The position numbers were made by a program, and so were the translations under genes. DNA of 64,000 nt from Guyparkeria sp. SCN-R1 (lineage in GTDB: Bacteria > Pseudomonadota > Gammaproteobacteria > Halothiobacillales > Halothiobacillaceae). The notes below the pieces were generated by a model. That model had not been told where the DNA came from and ran no database searches. It worked only from the letters and a program-made list of their open reading frames with translations. The stretch is from positions 1 through 64,000 of the forward strand of contig NZ_QZMT01000001.1 in assembly GCF_003932495.1 (NCBI RefSeq), in the 5' to 3' direction. The number at the start of each line of letters is the position of its first letter. The first letter of the stretch is position 1. This document shows, piece after piece, positions 8,630-18,368 of the stretch.

Positions 8630-10426
8630 TCAGCCGACCAGTGGCCACACCCACAGGATCATGGGGACGGCAACGATCACCACCAGCAAGGACAGCGGCA
8701 ATCCCATGCGCCAATAATCACCGAACTGGTAGCCGCCCGGCGCCATGACCAGGGTGTTGGATTGATGGCCGATTGGCGTGAGGAACGCGCAGGAGGCACC
8801 GATGGCCACCGCCATCAGGAACGGGTCGGCCGAGGCGTTCATGCCTTGCGCGAGTTGAATGGCAATCGGGGCGGCAAGGACCGCGGCGGCGGCGTTGTTG
8901 ATGATGTTCGAGAGCAGCATGACCGCCACCATCAGCAGTGCGAGCATCAGGAAGGCCGGCAGGTGGTCGGCCATGCCGAGCAGGCCCTCGGCAATCATGG
9001 CCGAGCCACCGGTGGTTTCCAGTGCCTGGCCGACCGGCAGCATTGCGGCGAGCAGCACGATCACCGGCATGTCGATTGCCCGGTAGGCATCGTCGGAGGG
9101 CAGCAGCCCGGCGATCACCATCGCCACGGCGGCCCCGACGAGCGCAGTGGCGACCGGCAGCAGATCGAAGGCGACCAGCGCCAGGCCGGCAGCGAAGATG
9201 CCGGCGCCCAGTGCGACGCGACGCGGGCGGGCAATGTTCAGCCCGCGCGAGGCCAGTGGCAGACAGCCGAGTCGGTTCATCGCGCCGGGCAGGCTTTCCT
9301 CGCGTCCCTGCAGCAGCAGAATGTCGCCGGGGACAAAGCGGATCTGGTTGATGCGCTGTTTCAGTCGCTTGCCCTGCCGGGCGACGGCCAGCACGTTCAC
9401 CCCGTAGCGCTCGCGCAGATCCAGCGCGCCGGCCGAACTTCCCACCAGTCTTGAATTCGGGGCGACGATCGCCTCCGTCAGGGTCAGTTCGCCGGCTGTT
9501 TTGTCTGTTTCCTCCGATGATTCGCTCGATTCGCCGGCCGCCAGTTCCAGGCCGGTGACCTCGATCAGGGCCTCGAGCCCGTCGGAATCGGCCTCGATCA
9601 GCAGGATATCGCCGGGCTTGAGTACCTCGTAGGTCGATGGCAGGCGTCGGCGTTCGTCATCGCGCAGCAGGGCGGTGACCATCACGTCGGTCTCGTCGGC
9701 GACCGAATCGATCAGTTCGTGCACGCTTCGCCCGGCGTAGGCGCTCGATTCGGGGACGCGCAATTCGGTGAGGTAGTTCTCGATCTCGAACAGTTCGCCG
9801 CCATCGGTCGGCTGGTCGCGCTGTGGTGTCAGACGCCAGCCGATCAACGCGATGAAGGCGACCCCGACGAGGGTGATGGCCAGCCCGACCGGCAGGAAGT
9901 CGAACATGCCGAAGGCTGGTGCGCCGGTATCGGTCCGGTAGGCGGCGATGATGATGTTGGGCGGGGTGCCGATCAGGGTCAGGGTGCCGCCGAGCAACGA
10001 GCCGAAGGCCAGCGGCATCAGCAGGAACGACGGCGAGCGCCCAGCATGTCGCGCCATCCACACGGCTACCGGCATGAACAACGCCAGCGCACCGACGTTG
10101 TTGATGAACCCCGAGCTCAGGGCGACCACGCTGGTCAGTGTGATCACCTGGACCACCGGGCGGTCGCCGACCCGGGTCAGTCTCCGCGCCAGCACGTCGA
10201 TGACGCCCGCATTCAGCAATGCCCGGCTCAGGATGAGCACCGCCGCCACGGTGATGACCGCCGGGTGGGAGAGCCCGCTGAACATCGCCCCGGGCGGGAC
10301 GAGCCCGGTCAGCCCGGTCGCCAGCAGCGCAAGCAGGGCGACCACGTCGTAACGCAGTCGCCCCCACGCGAATCCGGCCAGCGTCAGGCCGAGGATCGCG
10401 AACAACAGCGCCTGATCACCGGTCAT
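8630..10426 (-). CDS. SLC13-family transporter with two TrkA-C (RCK_C) domains
   Basis: A 598-residue inner-membrane permease of the DASS/SLC13 type. Hydrophobic halves (about 1-190 and 400-598) contain the paired re-entrant signatures SGFINNVGALALFMPV and LLSNIINNAAAAVLAAPIA. Between them are two soluble TrkA-C domains (about 205-385), as in the sulfur-related members often annotated as sulfate or thiosulfate permeases. The acidic linker EEsSESSEETDK joins the two RCK_C domains. Sodium coupling and a small dianionic substrate are typical of the family; which anion is moved cannot be told here. It is monocistronic, divergent from trpS. Confidence 0.88.
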   Translation of the reverse strand: MTGDQALLFAILGLTLAGFAWGRLRYDVVALLALLATGLTGLVPPGAMFSGLSHPAVITVAAVLILSRALLNAGVIDVLARRLTRVGDRPVVQVITLTSVVALSSGFINNVGALALFMPVAVWMARHAGRSPSFLLMPLAFGSLLGGTLTLIGTPPNIIIAAYRTDTGAPAFGMFDFLPVGLAITLVGVAFIALIGWRLTPQRDQPTDGGELFEIENYLTELRVPESSAYAGRSVHELIDSVADETDVMVTALLRDDERRRLPSTYEVLKPGDILLIEADSDGLEALIEVTGLELAAGESSESSEETDKTAGELTLTEAIVAPNSRLVGSSAGALDLRERYGVNVLAVARQGKRLKQRINQIRFVPGDILLLQGREESLPGAMNRLGCLPLASRGLNIARPRRVALGAGIFAAGLALVAFDLLPVATALVGAAVAMVIAGLLPSDDAYRAIDMPVIVLLAAMLPVGQALETTGGSAMIAEGLLGMADHLPAFLMLALLMVAVMLLSNIINNAAAAVLAAPIAIQLAQGMNASADPFLMAVAIGASCAFLTPIGHQSNTLVMAPGGYQFGDYWRMGLPLSLLVVIVAVPMILWVWPLVG

Positions 10427-10581
10427 GCATGGCCTCTGCGGTGGCGTCCCATCGCTTGATGGTTGTGGCGAAGTACGGCATTCATGTGCGAGTCGAAAGG
10501 AGCGGCTTTCCGGTTGGCGTCATGGGCTTCTCTCGGTCGTCTGGCAGCGGGCTTGCCCTCACTCTATAGCAGCAAGCAGCC

Positions 10582-10612
10582 CTGACGACCCGTGTCGGGC
10601 CTTTGCTATGAT
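10582..10612 (+). promoter_or_regulatory. Candidate promoter of trpS
   Basis: An extended -10 box TGCTATGAT (hexamer TATGAT at 10607-10612) lies 85 bp before the trpS ATG. A weak -35-like CTGACG is at 10582, with longer than ideal spacing (19 nt). Confidence 0.4.
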
Positions 10613-10629
10613 GATCCGCCTTTGCCCGG

Positions 10630-10655
10630 CCGGGCGGAAGGATTCTCCCGCCCGG
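10630..10655 (+). promoter_or_regulatory. Hairpin in the trpS leader
   Basis: CCGGGCGG pairs with CCGCCCGG around a 10-nt loop, between the candidate promoter and the start codon. There is no U-tract, so it is more likely a leader structure than a terminator. Confidence 0.35.
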
Positions 10656-10696
10656 TCCGGAAATGCCGTATTCACCCGATTCAAGAAGTCACATTT

Positions 10697-11719
10697 ATGT
10701 CCAAGAACGCCTTGCCGCCGGTGGTGCTCTCCGGCATCCAGCCCTCCGGCCAGTTGCTCATCAGTCACTACGTCGGCGCGATCCGCAACTGGGTGGCCAT
10801 GCAGGACACGCACGATGCGCTGTTCATGCTGGTCGACCTGCACGCGATCACCGTGCGCCAGGACCCGGCCGAGTTCCGCTCGCGCTGCTACGACTTCCTC
10901 GCCCTGTATCTTGCTTGCGGGCTCGACCCGGACAAGAGCACGCTGTTCGTCCAGTCGCACGTCCCAGCGCACGCCGAGCTGGGCTGGGTGCTCAACTGCT
11001 ACACCTACATGGGCGAGCTCGAGCGCATGACCCAGTTCAAGGACAAGTCGCAGCGCCACCAGGCCAACATCAACGCCGGGCTGTTCGACTATCCCGTGCT
11101 GATGGCCGCCGACATCCTGCTCTACCAGGCCACCCACGTGCCGGTCGGCGCCGACCAGAAGCAGCACTTGGAGCTCACCCGCGATCTGGCGATGCGCTTC
11201 AACAAGCTCTACGGCGACATCTTCACCGTGCCCGAGCCGTTCATTCCCAAGGCCGGGGCGCGCGTGATGTCGCTGCAGGATCCGACCGCGAAGATGTCGA
11301 AATCCGATCCCAGCGAGGCCAGCTACGTCGCGCTGCTCGACGAGCCGAAGAAGATCCTCAAGAAGTTCAAGAAGGCGGTCACCGACTCGGACATGGATAT
11401 CCGCTTTGACCCCGAGAACAAGCCGGGCGTGTCCAACCTGTTGACGCTGCTGTCGATCTTCGGTGACGAGTCGATCGAGTCGATCGAGGGCCGGCTGGCC
11501 GGCGAGGGTTACGGCAAGCTCAAGGTCGAGACCGGCGAGGCGGTCATCGCCCACCTCGAGCCGATCACGGCCCGCTATCGCGAGATCCGTGCCGACGAGG
11601 CGGGGCTGGATGCCATCCTCGCCAAGGGCGCCGAGCGCGCGGCCGAGCGGGCCCGGCCGACGCTCCAGCGCGCCTTCGACGCACTCGGCTTTCTGCCGCG
11701 CCCGGACATCCTCGGCTGA
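10697..11719 (+). CDS. trpS: Tryptophanyl-tRNA synthetase
   Basis: A 340-residue class I aminoacyl-tRNA synthetase charging tRNA-Trp. The start [17 protein letters not shown] contains the HIGH-like ATP site in its TrpRS form (HYVG), and KMSKS reads intact in [13 protein letters not shown]. Length matches the short bacterial TrpRS (E. coli 334). The ATG at 10697 is chosen by homology of the N-terminus; the ribosome site is weak (AGAAG). nnr follows after 17 nt on the same strand. Confidence 0.95.
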   Translation: MSKNALPPVVLSGIQPSGQLLISHYVGAIRNWVAMQDTHDALFMLVDLHAITVRQDPAEFRSRCYDFLALYLACGLDPDKSTLFVQSHVPAHAELGWVLNCYTYMGELERMTQFKDKSQRHQANINAGLFDYPVLMAADILLYQATHVPVGADQKQHLELTRDLAMRFNKLYGDIFTVPEPFIPKAGARVMSLQDPTAKMSKSDPSEASYVALLDEPKKILKKFKKAVTDSDMDIRFDPENKPGVSNLLTLLSIFGDESIESIEGRLAGEGYGKLKVETGEAVIAHLEPITARYREIRADEAGLDAILAKGAERAAERARPTLQRAFDALGFLPRPDILG

Positions 11720-11736
11720 TCACCCCGGACTGAACC

Positions 11737-13344
11737 ATGTCGACCGCCGCCCCGCAGCTCATTCGCCCCGTCGTCGATCCGGCCCTCGCCCGGGCCTGGT
11801 CGGTGGAGAGCATTCAGGCCCACGAGCAGGCGTTGTTCGCCGGTGGGGTGGATGCCTATGGGCTGATGGAGCGTGCCGGCGGGGCGGCGTTCGCCGAGCT
11901 GCGTGATCGCTGGTCGGGCGCCCGGCGCGTGGCCGTGTTGGTCGGGCCGGGCCAGAACGGTGGTGACGGGCTGGTGATCGCCCGGCTGGCGCAGCGGGCC
12001 GGTCTGGCGGTCGATCTGCTCGGCTGGGCGCGGCCGACATTCCGCGACAGTGCCGCGCATGCCTGGGCGGCACTGTCGACGGCCGTGCCATCAATCGAGG
12101 TGCAGACCGAGCCGGCAGCCATCGACCAGGCGCTACAAGCAGCCGACGTGGTGGTCGATGCCCTGTTCGGTATCGGCCTGTCTCGGGCGATCGAAGGCGA
12201 AGCGGCGGACTTTCTGCGTCGCGCGGATGCCGTGCTCTCCTCGCGTGCCGAGCGGCCCGGGGTGATCGCGGTGGACCTGCCGTCCGGCGTCGACGCGAAT
12301 ACCGGTGCAGTCGATCCGCTCACGCTGAGAGCCGACTGCACGGTGACCTTTCTCGGCATCAAGCGGGGTTTGACGACCGGCCCCGCCGTGGCCGCCTGTG
12401 GTGAGCGGGTGCTGGCCGATCTCGGTTATCCGCCGGCTGCGGACGAGGCGTCCATCGAACTGCTGCACGGTGGGCTGCGGTTCGCGCCGCGTGCTCGTGA
12501 TGGGCACAAGGGGCGATTCGGCACGGTGCTGGTCGCCGCCGGCAATCGTGGCATGCCGGGTGCGGCGCGACTGGCGGCCGAGGCGGCCTTGCGTGCCGGG
12601 GCGGGCAAGGTGATCGTCGCCACCCATCCCGATCATGCCGCTACGCTCAATATCGGTCGGCCCGAGTTGATCGTGCACGGTGTCGAGACGGCCCATGACG
12701 TGCTGCGTCTGGCCTCCCTGGCGACCAGCGTGGTGGTCGGGCCGGGGCTGGGGCGGGACGCCTGGGCGGTGACAGTCTGGCGCGCGCTGCGCGACTGCCC
12801 GTTGCCGCTGGTGGTGGATGCCGATGCCCTGCGCCTGCTCGGCCCCAACTCGTTGCGCGAGCGCGATGCGGTCGTCACGCCGCACCCGGGCGAGGCGGCC
12901 ATGTTGCTCGAATGCGATACCGCCATCATTAACGCCGACCGTCTCGGGGCGGCCCGCTCGATCGCCGGGCGGCTCGGATGTGGCGTGGTGCTCAAGGGCG
13001 CCGGCAGCGTGCTGGCCGATGGTGACCGCGTCGCGGTATGCCAGCGAGGCAGCGCCGCGCTGGCGACGGCCGGCACGGGTGATGTGCTGGCCGGCCTGCT
13101 CGGTGCCCTGATTGGCATGGGGCTGCCGCGGTTCGCCGCGATGGAGCTCGGTGTCTGCCTGCACGCCGAGGCGGGCGAGCTCGAGGCCGAGGCTCGCGGC
13201 GATTGGGGCATGGCAGCCAGCGACCTGTTCGGGGTGATCCGCGCCCGGCTCAACGGCCAGGTCGAGCCGGTCGGCACGGGCTGGCGGCGGTCTTGTGCAT
13301 CCAGCGATGATTCCTCGCGGGGGCAGGGCCATGACGGGCGCTGA
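11737..13344 (+). CDS. nnr: Bifunctional NAD(P)H-hydrate repair enzyme (epimerase and ADP-dependent dehydratase)
   Basis: A 535-residue fusion of the YjeF N-terminal epimerase domain (about 1-225, with VGPGQNGGDGLV) and the C-terminal ribokinase-like dehydratase (about 240-510). The dehydratase signatures DADALRLLG, TPHPGEAAML and GTGDVLAGLLGAL are present. Together they repair damaged NADHX and NADPHX. The gene overlaps the following tsaE start by 14 bp, the same yjeF-tsaE order as in E. coli, so translation is probably coupled. Length is slightly above the usual 500-515. Confidence 0.94.
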   Translation: MSTAAPQLIRPVVDPALARAWSVESIQAHEQALFAGGVDAYGLMERAGGAAFAELRDRWSGARRVAVLVGPGQNGGDGLVIARLAQRAGLAVDLLGWARPTFRDSAAHAWAALSTAVPSIEVQTEPAAIDQALQAADVVVDALFGIGLSRAIEGEAADFLRRADAVLSSRAERPGVIAVDLPSGVDANTGAVDPLTLRADCTVTFLGIKRGLTTGPAVAACGERVLADLGYPPAADEASIELLHGGLRFAPRARDGHKGRFGTVLVAAGNRGMPGAARLAAEAALRAGAGKVIVATHPDHAATLNIGRPELIVHGVETAHDVLRLASLATSVVVGPGLGRDAWAVTVWRALRDCPLPLVVDADALRLLGPNSLRERDAVVTPHPGEAAMLLECDTAIINADRLGAARSIAGRLGCGVVLKGAGSVLADGDRVAVCQRGSAALATAGTGDVLAGLLGALIGMGLPRFAAMELGVCLHAEAGELEAEARGDWGMAASDLFGVIRARLNGQVEPVGTGWRRSCASSDDSSRGQGHDGR

Positions 13345-13825
13345 GACCGAACGCCGCTATCGCGAGCTCGATCAGGCGGCGGTCGAGTCACAGGCCGCTG
13401 CCTTGGCCGCCGTGGCGCCAGCGGCCGGTCTACTGTCGCTGCGCGGCGAGCTGGGGGCGGGCAAGTCCACGTTTGCCCGGGCGTTCCTGCGATCCCTGGG
13501 GGTGACCGGCACCATTCGCAGCCCGACCTACACGCTGGTCGAGCCCTACGACGTGACGCCCCCGCCGGGCGGTCCGAGTCGCGTCCTGCACCTCGATCTC
13601 TATCGACTGGCCGATCCCGAGGAGCTCGACTACCTCGGCGTGCGCGACGAGGCGGATCATGCCCTGTTCCTGGTGGAATGGTTGAGCCAGGCCCATGGCG
13701 AGTTGGTCGCCGATCTCGAAATCTCGCTTTCGGGATGCGCCGATCGGCCGGAACACCGCGACCTCGTCTGTCGGGCGTCAAGCCCATTCGGCGAGGCGTG
13801 GTTGGCGCGTCTTGCCGCCACTTGA
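13331..13825 (+). CDS. tsaE: tRNA threonylcarbamoyladenosine biosynthesis ATPase TsaE
   Basis: A 164-residue P-loop ATPase needed with TsaB and TsaD to make t6A on ANN-decoding tRNAs. The Walker A motif GELGAGKSTFARAFL is clear, and RSPTYTLVEPY and HLDLYRL are diagnostic TsaE segments. The ATG at 13331 lies inside the end of nnr, in another frame; an upstream in-frame start at 13295 is less likely. A hairpin terminator follows at 13827. Confidence 0.93.
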   Translation: MTGAETERRYRELDQAAVESQAAALAAVAPAAGLLSLRGELGAGKSTFARAFLRSLGVTGTIRSPTYTLVEPYDVTPPPGGPSRVLHLDLYRLADPEELDYLGVRDEADHALFLVEWLSQAHGELVADLEISLSGCADRPEHRDLVCRASSPFGEAWLARLAAT

Positions 13826-13826
13826 G

Positions 13827-13855
13827 CACCTTGCCCGACCGGGTGTGGTGTTTTT
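13827..13855 (+). terminator. Intrinsic terminator after tsaE
   Basis: CACCTTGCCC pairs with GGGTGTGGTG (one mismatch and G-T pairs) over a 4-nt loop and is followed by TTTTT. Confidence 0.6.
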
Positions 13856-14051
13856 CCAACGTTGACCCAAACCACATCATCTTGTGCTTTGTAGTGATAG
13901 ACGCCGCCACATTTGGTGATCGATCTTCTCGGTTCGGGTTAAGAAGTCAGCGCTATCTTCTTGCAATTGTTGAAAAAATCCCTTTTTGGCGCACACTGTA
14001 GGCAAGTGTCGCAATGACACGTTCTTGGGGCTGTGTTGCCAGAGGTGGAGC

Positions 14052-15308
14052 ATGAACAATTCATCCCAATCTGCCCGTGACGCGCTTGCCTTGCTGAATG
14101 CCGAGCGCCGCCGCTTTTTGCGCACGGCAGTCGGTACCGGGGTGGCGGCCTTCGGTCTTCCCCTTGCCGGGCCGGCGCTGGCCGGTCGGGCCGTCAACGT
14201 TTCCCGCGTGCAGGCGTGGCGCCACGAAGGGTTTACCCGCTACGTCTTTGCCATTTCCGAACCGGTCGACTTCGACACGCTGTTGCTGGACAACCCGGCA
14301 CGGGCGGTCATCGACGTGCGTTCGACCCATCTGAAAGACGTTTCCATGCCGTCGACCCCGGACTCACCAGTAGTCAAGGGTCTACGCGTCGGGGTGCGCA
14401 ACGGTAATGACCTGCGCCTGGTGTTCGACCTCAAGAAGCGGGCGCGCCCGCAAATTATTATCCTGCCCCCCACCGACGGTGGATCCCATCGTCTGGTCAT
14501 TGATTTGCCCCACGGTGGTGGCGCGGACACCGTGATTGCCGAACGCCCTGACGTGCCGCAACAGGAATCGGCGGTGCAATCCGGTTCCGGCGCGTTCCGT
14601 GACCTCGTGGTGGCGATCGATCCCGGTCACGGTGGCAAGGACCCCGGTGCCATCGGCCGTCGAGGTACCCGCGAGAAGGACATCGTGCTCAATATCGGCC
14701 TGCAGTTGCGCGACCTGATTGCCGCCACTCCCGGGCTGCGCCCCGTCATGACCCGCGAGGACGATCGCTTCATCCCGTTGCGACAGCGCACCGAGATCGC
14801 GCGTCGGCACGAGGCGGATCTGTTCATCTCGGTGCACGCCGATGCCTTCCGGCTTGCCTCGGCGAAGGGCGCATCGGTCTACTGCCTGAGCCAGAACGGC
14901 GCCAGTTCCGAGGCCGCCCGTTGGCTGGCGGCCAAGGAGAACAGTGCGGATTTCGTCGGTGGCGCGTCGCTTTCCGGTCACGACGAGGATGTCGCCTCCG
15001 TGCTGCTCGACCTTGCCCAGACCAAGACGCTGGAATCGAGTCTCGACTTCGCCGACCGTGTGCTTCAGCGCATCGGCGGCATCGCCAAGTTGCACAAGCA
15101 CGATGTACAGCAGGCGGGTTTCGCCGTGCTCAAGTCGCCCGATATCCCTTCGATCCTGGTGGAGAGCGCCTTCATCAGCAATCCGCAAGAAGAGGAACGC
15201 CTGCGCTCCTCGAGCTATCAGCGTCAGATCGCCCAGTCGATCCTCGAGGGCGTGAACAACTACTACACGGCGCACGCCCCGCAGGGCACCCGCTACGCGA
15301 TGCTTTGA
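14052..15308 (+). CDS. N-acetylmuramoyl-L-alanine amidase with AMIN domain (AmiB/AmiC type)
   Basis: A 418-residue periplasmic amidase that cuts peptidoglycan at septa. The N-terminus holds a Tat-like signal (RRRFLRT, then a hydrophobic stretch ending GPALA near residue 41). An AMIN targeting domain follows (about 45-150). The Amidase_3 catalytic domain begins at VVAIDPGHGGKDPGAIG; further zinc and catalytic residues appear in REKD, VHADAF and LVESAFISN. Position before mutL matches E. coli amiB, while the Tat-type signal is more like AmiA/AmiC, so I give no symbol. The start has GAGGTGGAG just upstream. A degenerate NlpD-like activator is encoded at 43332. Confidence 0.9.
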   Translation: MNNSSQSARDALALLNAERRRFLRTAVGTGVAAFGLPLAGPALAGRAVNVSRVQAWRHEGFTRYVFAISEPVDFDTLLLDNPARAVIDVRSTHLKDVSMPSTPDSPVVKGLRVGVRNGNDLRLVFDLKKRARPQIIILPPTDGGSHRLVIDLPHGGGADTVIAERPDVPQQESAVQSGSGAFRDLVVAIDPGHGGKDPGAIGRRGTREKDIVLNIGLQLRDLIAATPGLRPVMTREDDRFIPLRQRTEIARRHEADLFISVHADAFRLASAKGASVYCLSQNGASSEAARWLAAKENSADFVGGASLSGHDEDVASVLLDLAQTKTLESSLDFADRVLQRIGGIAKLHKHDVQQAGFAVLKSPDIPSILVESAFISNPQEEERLRSSSYQRQIAQSILEGVNNYYTAHAPQGTRYAML

Positions 15309-15386
15309 TCGGCCGCCCCGGTTCGGGGCGCTTGTCTCGGCGCGACGGCGCGGGCGACAATGCCCGTTTTTCGCCGCAGAGACCTC

Positions 15387-17192
15387 ATGGCCGAAATCCG
15401 TGCCCTCCCGCAATCCCTCGTCAACCAGATCGCCGCCGGCGAGGTGGTCGAACGCCCGGCCAGCGTGATCAAGGAGCTGGTGGAAAATGCCCTCGATGCC
15501 GGAGCCGACCGGATCGAAGTGCAGGTGGTTGCCGGCGGGGTCAAGCAGTTGTCCGTGTGTGACAACGGCCACGGCATGCCGCCCGAGCAGCTCCCCCTGG
15601 CAATCGCGCCGCACGCGACCAGCAAGATCCGCGACCTGGATGACCTCGAGGCGGTGGCCAGCTTCGGCTTTCGAGGCGAGGCGCTGGCCAGCATCCAGTC
15701 AATCTCCCGCCTGCGACTGGTCTCCCGGACCGCCGACACCGATCACGGCTGGGAGCTTTCCCCCGGCGTCTTCGACGAGCCGCGACCCACGCCGGCGAAG
15801 GCCGGCACCCTGGTCGACGTGCGGGATCTCTTCTTCAACGTGCCCGCGCGACGCAAGTTCCTGCGCACCGAACGCACCGAGTTTGGCCATGTCGATCAGC
15901 TCATGCGCAAGCTGGCGCTGGCCAACCCGGACGTGGCTTTCCGTCTGATCCACAACGACCGGCCGGTGCTCGACCTGCCGGCGGTGACTCTCGAGACGAT
16001 CGACCAGCGCATCGCCGCCGTGCTCGGTCAGGGCTTTCTCGAGCAGGTGCGCGAGATCGACGCGTCGGCCTCCGGTTTTTCGCTGCAGGGGCTGGTGGCC
16101 AGCCCGCAGTATGCTCGCGCCTCCACCGACCAGCAGCTATTCTTCGTCAACGGCCGGGTGGTGCGTGATCGGCTGATTGCGCATGCGATTCGCCGCGCCT
16201 ACAGTGACGTGCTGCATCACGCCCGGCACCCGGCTTACGTGCTCTCCCTGCGCCTTGACCCGGCGACGGTCGACGTCAATGTCCATCCCACCAAGGCCGA
16301 GGTGCGCTTTCGCGATGCCCGCGGGGTGCACGATTTCCTGTTCCAGTCGGTGCATCGGGCCCTGGCGGCGCCGGGTGGTGCTGCCTCTTCAGGCATTGCC
16401 GACCCCGATCAGAGCGGGTTGGCGGCAGCCGGTATGCCATTTGGCGGCGAGGCGGCCCGTCCCGCGATCGGTGTGCCGACGACGGGGGGTGGGCGCTCGG
16501 CGCAGGGCTACTTCTCCCTGCTCGAACAGGGTCGGACCGGGGAGGGCGAGGGCAGCCGAGTCGCCGAGCCACTGCCCGAGGATGCCGAAATTCCCCCGTT
16601 GGGGTATGCCGTCGCCCACCTGGGCGAGATCTACATTCTGGCGCGCAATCGCGACGGGCTGGTGATCGTGGATGCCCATGCCGCGGCCGAGCGGGTCACC
16701 TACGAGCGTCTCAAGCAAAGCTATCGCCAGCAGGCGCTCTCGGCCGCGCCACTGCTGTTGCCGGTGGACCTCGGGGTATCGCCCGTCGAGGCGGAGGCCT
16801 TCGAGACCTGGCAGGAGGCCTTCGCCGCGGCCGGGGTGGTGCTGGACCGGGTCGGGCCCGAACGGGTGCGGGTGCGCGAGGTGCCGGTGATGCTGCGCGA
16901 GGCGGATATCGAGACGCTGGTGCGCGAGATGCTGGCCGAGATGCGGCGCGTGCCGCTGGCCGGCGACGACGTGCCCCGCGCGGTGGTGGATGATCGCATC
17001 GACGAGATCCTTTCCACCATGGCCTGTCACGGATCGGTGCGGGCGAATCGTCGCCTGACGGTGGCCGAGATGAACGCCCTGCTGCGCGACATGGAGCACA
17101 CCGAGCGCAGTGACCAGTGCAACCATGGACGTCCGACCTGGCGTCGACTGACGATCGATGAGCTCGATCGCTGGTTCATGCGGGGTCAGTGA
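15387..17192 (+). CDS. mutL: DNA mismatch repair protein MutL
   Basis: A 601-residue GHKL ATPase linking MutS mismatch recognition to strand cleavage. The N-terminal motifs NQIAAGEVVERPASVIKEL, DNGHGMP, GFRGEALASI and the 'NVHPTKAEVRF' box are present. The C-terminal ~190 residues form the dimerisation domain (ACHGSVRANRRL and GRPTW). The metal-binding endonuclease motif DQHA(x)2E(x)4E is replaced by DAHAAAERVTYE, so nuclease activity is uncertain. The ATG at 15387 matches the conserved N-terminus; an ATG at 15360 adds nine unsupported residues. It overlaps miaA by four bases. Confidence 0.95.
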   Translation: MAEIRALPQSLVNQIAAGEVVERPASVIKELVENALDAGADRIEVQVVAGGVKQLSVCDNGHGMPPEQLPLAIAPHATSKIRDLDDLEAVASFGFRGEALASIQSISRLRLVSRTADTDHGWELSPGVFDEPRPTPAKAGTLVDVRDLFFNVPARRKFLRTERTEFGHVDQLMRKLALANPDVAFRLIHNDRPVLDLPAVTLETIDQRIAAVLGQGFLEQVREIDASASGFSLQGLVASPQYARASTDQQLFFVNGRVVRDRLIAHAIRRAYSDVLHHARHPAYVLSLRLDPATVDVNVHPTKAEVRFRDARGVHDFLFQSVHRALAAPGGAASSGIADPDQSGLAAAGMPFGGEAARPAIGVPTTGGGRSAQGYFSLLEQGRTGEGEGSRVAEPLPEDAEIPPLGYAVAHLGEIYILARNRDGLVIVDAHAAAERVTYERLKQSYRQQALSAAPLLLPVDLGVSPVEAEAFETWQEAFAAAGVVLDRVGPERVRVREVPVMLREADIETLVREMLAEMRRVPLAGDDVPRAVVDDRIDEILSTMACHGSVRANRRLTVAEMNALLRDMEHTERSDQCNHGRPTWRRLTIDELDRWFMRGQ

Positions 17193-18142
17193 CGGTGGCC
17201 TCGAACGCCCTGCCGATCGTGGCCATTGCCGGGCCGACCGCCTCGGGCAAGACGGCCCTTGCCATGCGGCTTGCTGACCGGCTGCCGGTGTCCATCATTT
17301 CGGTCGACTCGGTGATGATCTATCGCGGCATGGATATCGGCACTGCCAAGCCGCCTGCCGACCTGCTGGTGCGCTATCCGCATGCCCTGGTCGATATCCG
17401 CGACCCGGCCGAGACCTACAGCGTCGAGCAGTTCTGTCGCGATACCGTGGCCGCGATTGCCATGGCCCGGGAGGCCGGGCGAGTGCCCCTGCTAGTCGGC
17501 GGGACGATGATGTATTTCCAGGCGCTGCTGCAGGGGATTTCCCACCTGCCGGCGACCGATGTGGCCATCCGCGAGGCAGTCCAGGTCGAGGCGGGCGAGG
17601 TTGGCTGGCCGACGATGCACCAACAACTGGCCGAGGTCGACCCGGTGGCGGCCGCCCGCATCCACGCCACCGACCCTCAGCGCATCGGCCGGGCACTGGA
17701 AGTGTTTCGTGCCACCGGCAAGGGCCTGAGCGATTGGCAGAAAGAGCACCCCCCGGTCTCCCCCTTGGCCGACGAGCGATTGCTGGCGGTGGCGCTCTGG
17801 CCGCCGAGCACGGCCCATACCCGCCGGGCGGTGGCCGAACGGTTCGATGCGATGCTGGAAGCGGGGTTTCTTGCCGAGGTCGAGGCGCTCTTTGCGAGGG
17901 GCGACCTGCACCCGGGGTTGCCGTCGATGCGTGCGGTCGGCTATCGGCAGGCTTGGGCGCACCTGGCCGGCGAATGGGATTTCGATCAGATGCGCGAGCG
18001 GGCGATCACGGCCACCCGCCAGCTCGCCAAGCGCCAGCGCACCTGGTTGCGTTCGGCCTCGAACTGGGAGGCGATGGATGCCCTGGCGGCCGATCGAATC
18101 GAATCGCGCATAATGAACTTTATCGACGTCTCGGTATCTTGA
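17189..18142 (+). CDS. miaA: tRNA dimethylallyltransferase
   Basis: A 317-residue enzyme adding a prenyl group to A37 of tRNAs reading UNN codons. The P-loop AGPTASGKTALA is near residues 14-25; SVDSVMIYRGMDIGTAKP and LVGGTMMYFQAL are family hallmarks, and RQLAKRQRTWLRS near the end binds tRNA. It starts with GTG at 17189, overlapping the mutL stop as GTGA, which suggests coupled translation. Confidence 0.95.
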   Translation: MTVASNALPIVAIAGPTASGKTALAMRLADRLPVSIISVDSVMIYRGMDIGTAKPPADLLVRYPHALVDIRDPAETYSVEQFCRDTVAAIAMAREAGRVPLLVGGTMMYFQALLQGISHLPATDVAIREAVQVEAGEVGWPTMHQQLAEVDPVAAARIHATDPQRIGRALEVFRATGKGLSDWQKEHPPVSPLADERLLAVALWPPSTAHTRRAVAERFDAMLEAGFLAEVEALFARGDLHPGLPSMRAVGYRQAWAHLAGEWDFDQMRERAITATRQLAKRQRTWLRSASNWEAMDALAADRIESRIMNFIDVSVS

Positions 18143-18368
18143 ACGAGTCGCGCATCCGGGGCGTGGAGCCAAGGCGTCGATCGGGTCTGTGAGCCGGTCT
18201 GCCGCCGGCGGGGAATTCCCCTACACTTCCCACTGATTGAATTGCCGACAGGCATCCCCATTGTTTCGGCCATTGCCTGCTCGTCGCGGCAGCCGTAGCA
18301 CTGGGGCACAGGCCGCCGAGAACGGCCGACCGGCCCGAGAGGTCGGACAACCAACAAGAGGAATCACC

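Noticed and set aside
8585-9454. Plus-strand frame of 289 codons over the SLC13 gene
   Set aside because: Antisense shadow rich in His, Gln and Arg; no ribosome site and no family match.
10470-10500. CGGCATTCATGTGCGAG, like a right end of the palindromic element opposite the solo end at 8549
   Set aside because: Only about a dozen matched bases with an extra insertion; not enough to claim that the SLC13 gene is flanked by element ends.
14052-15308. Assigning the amidase firmly as AmiB or AmiC
   Set aside because: Locus suggests amiB, signal peptide suggests AmiA/C; sequence alone does not settle it.
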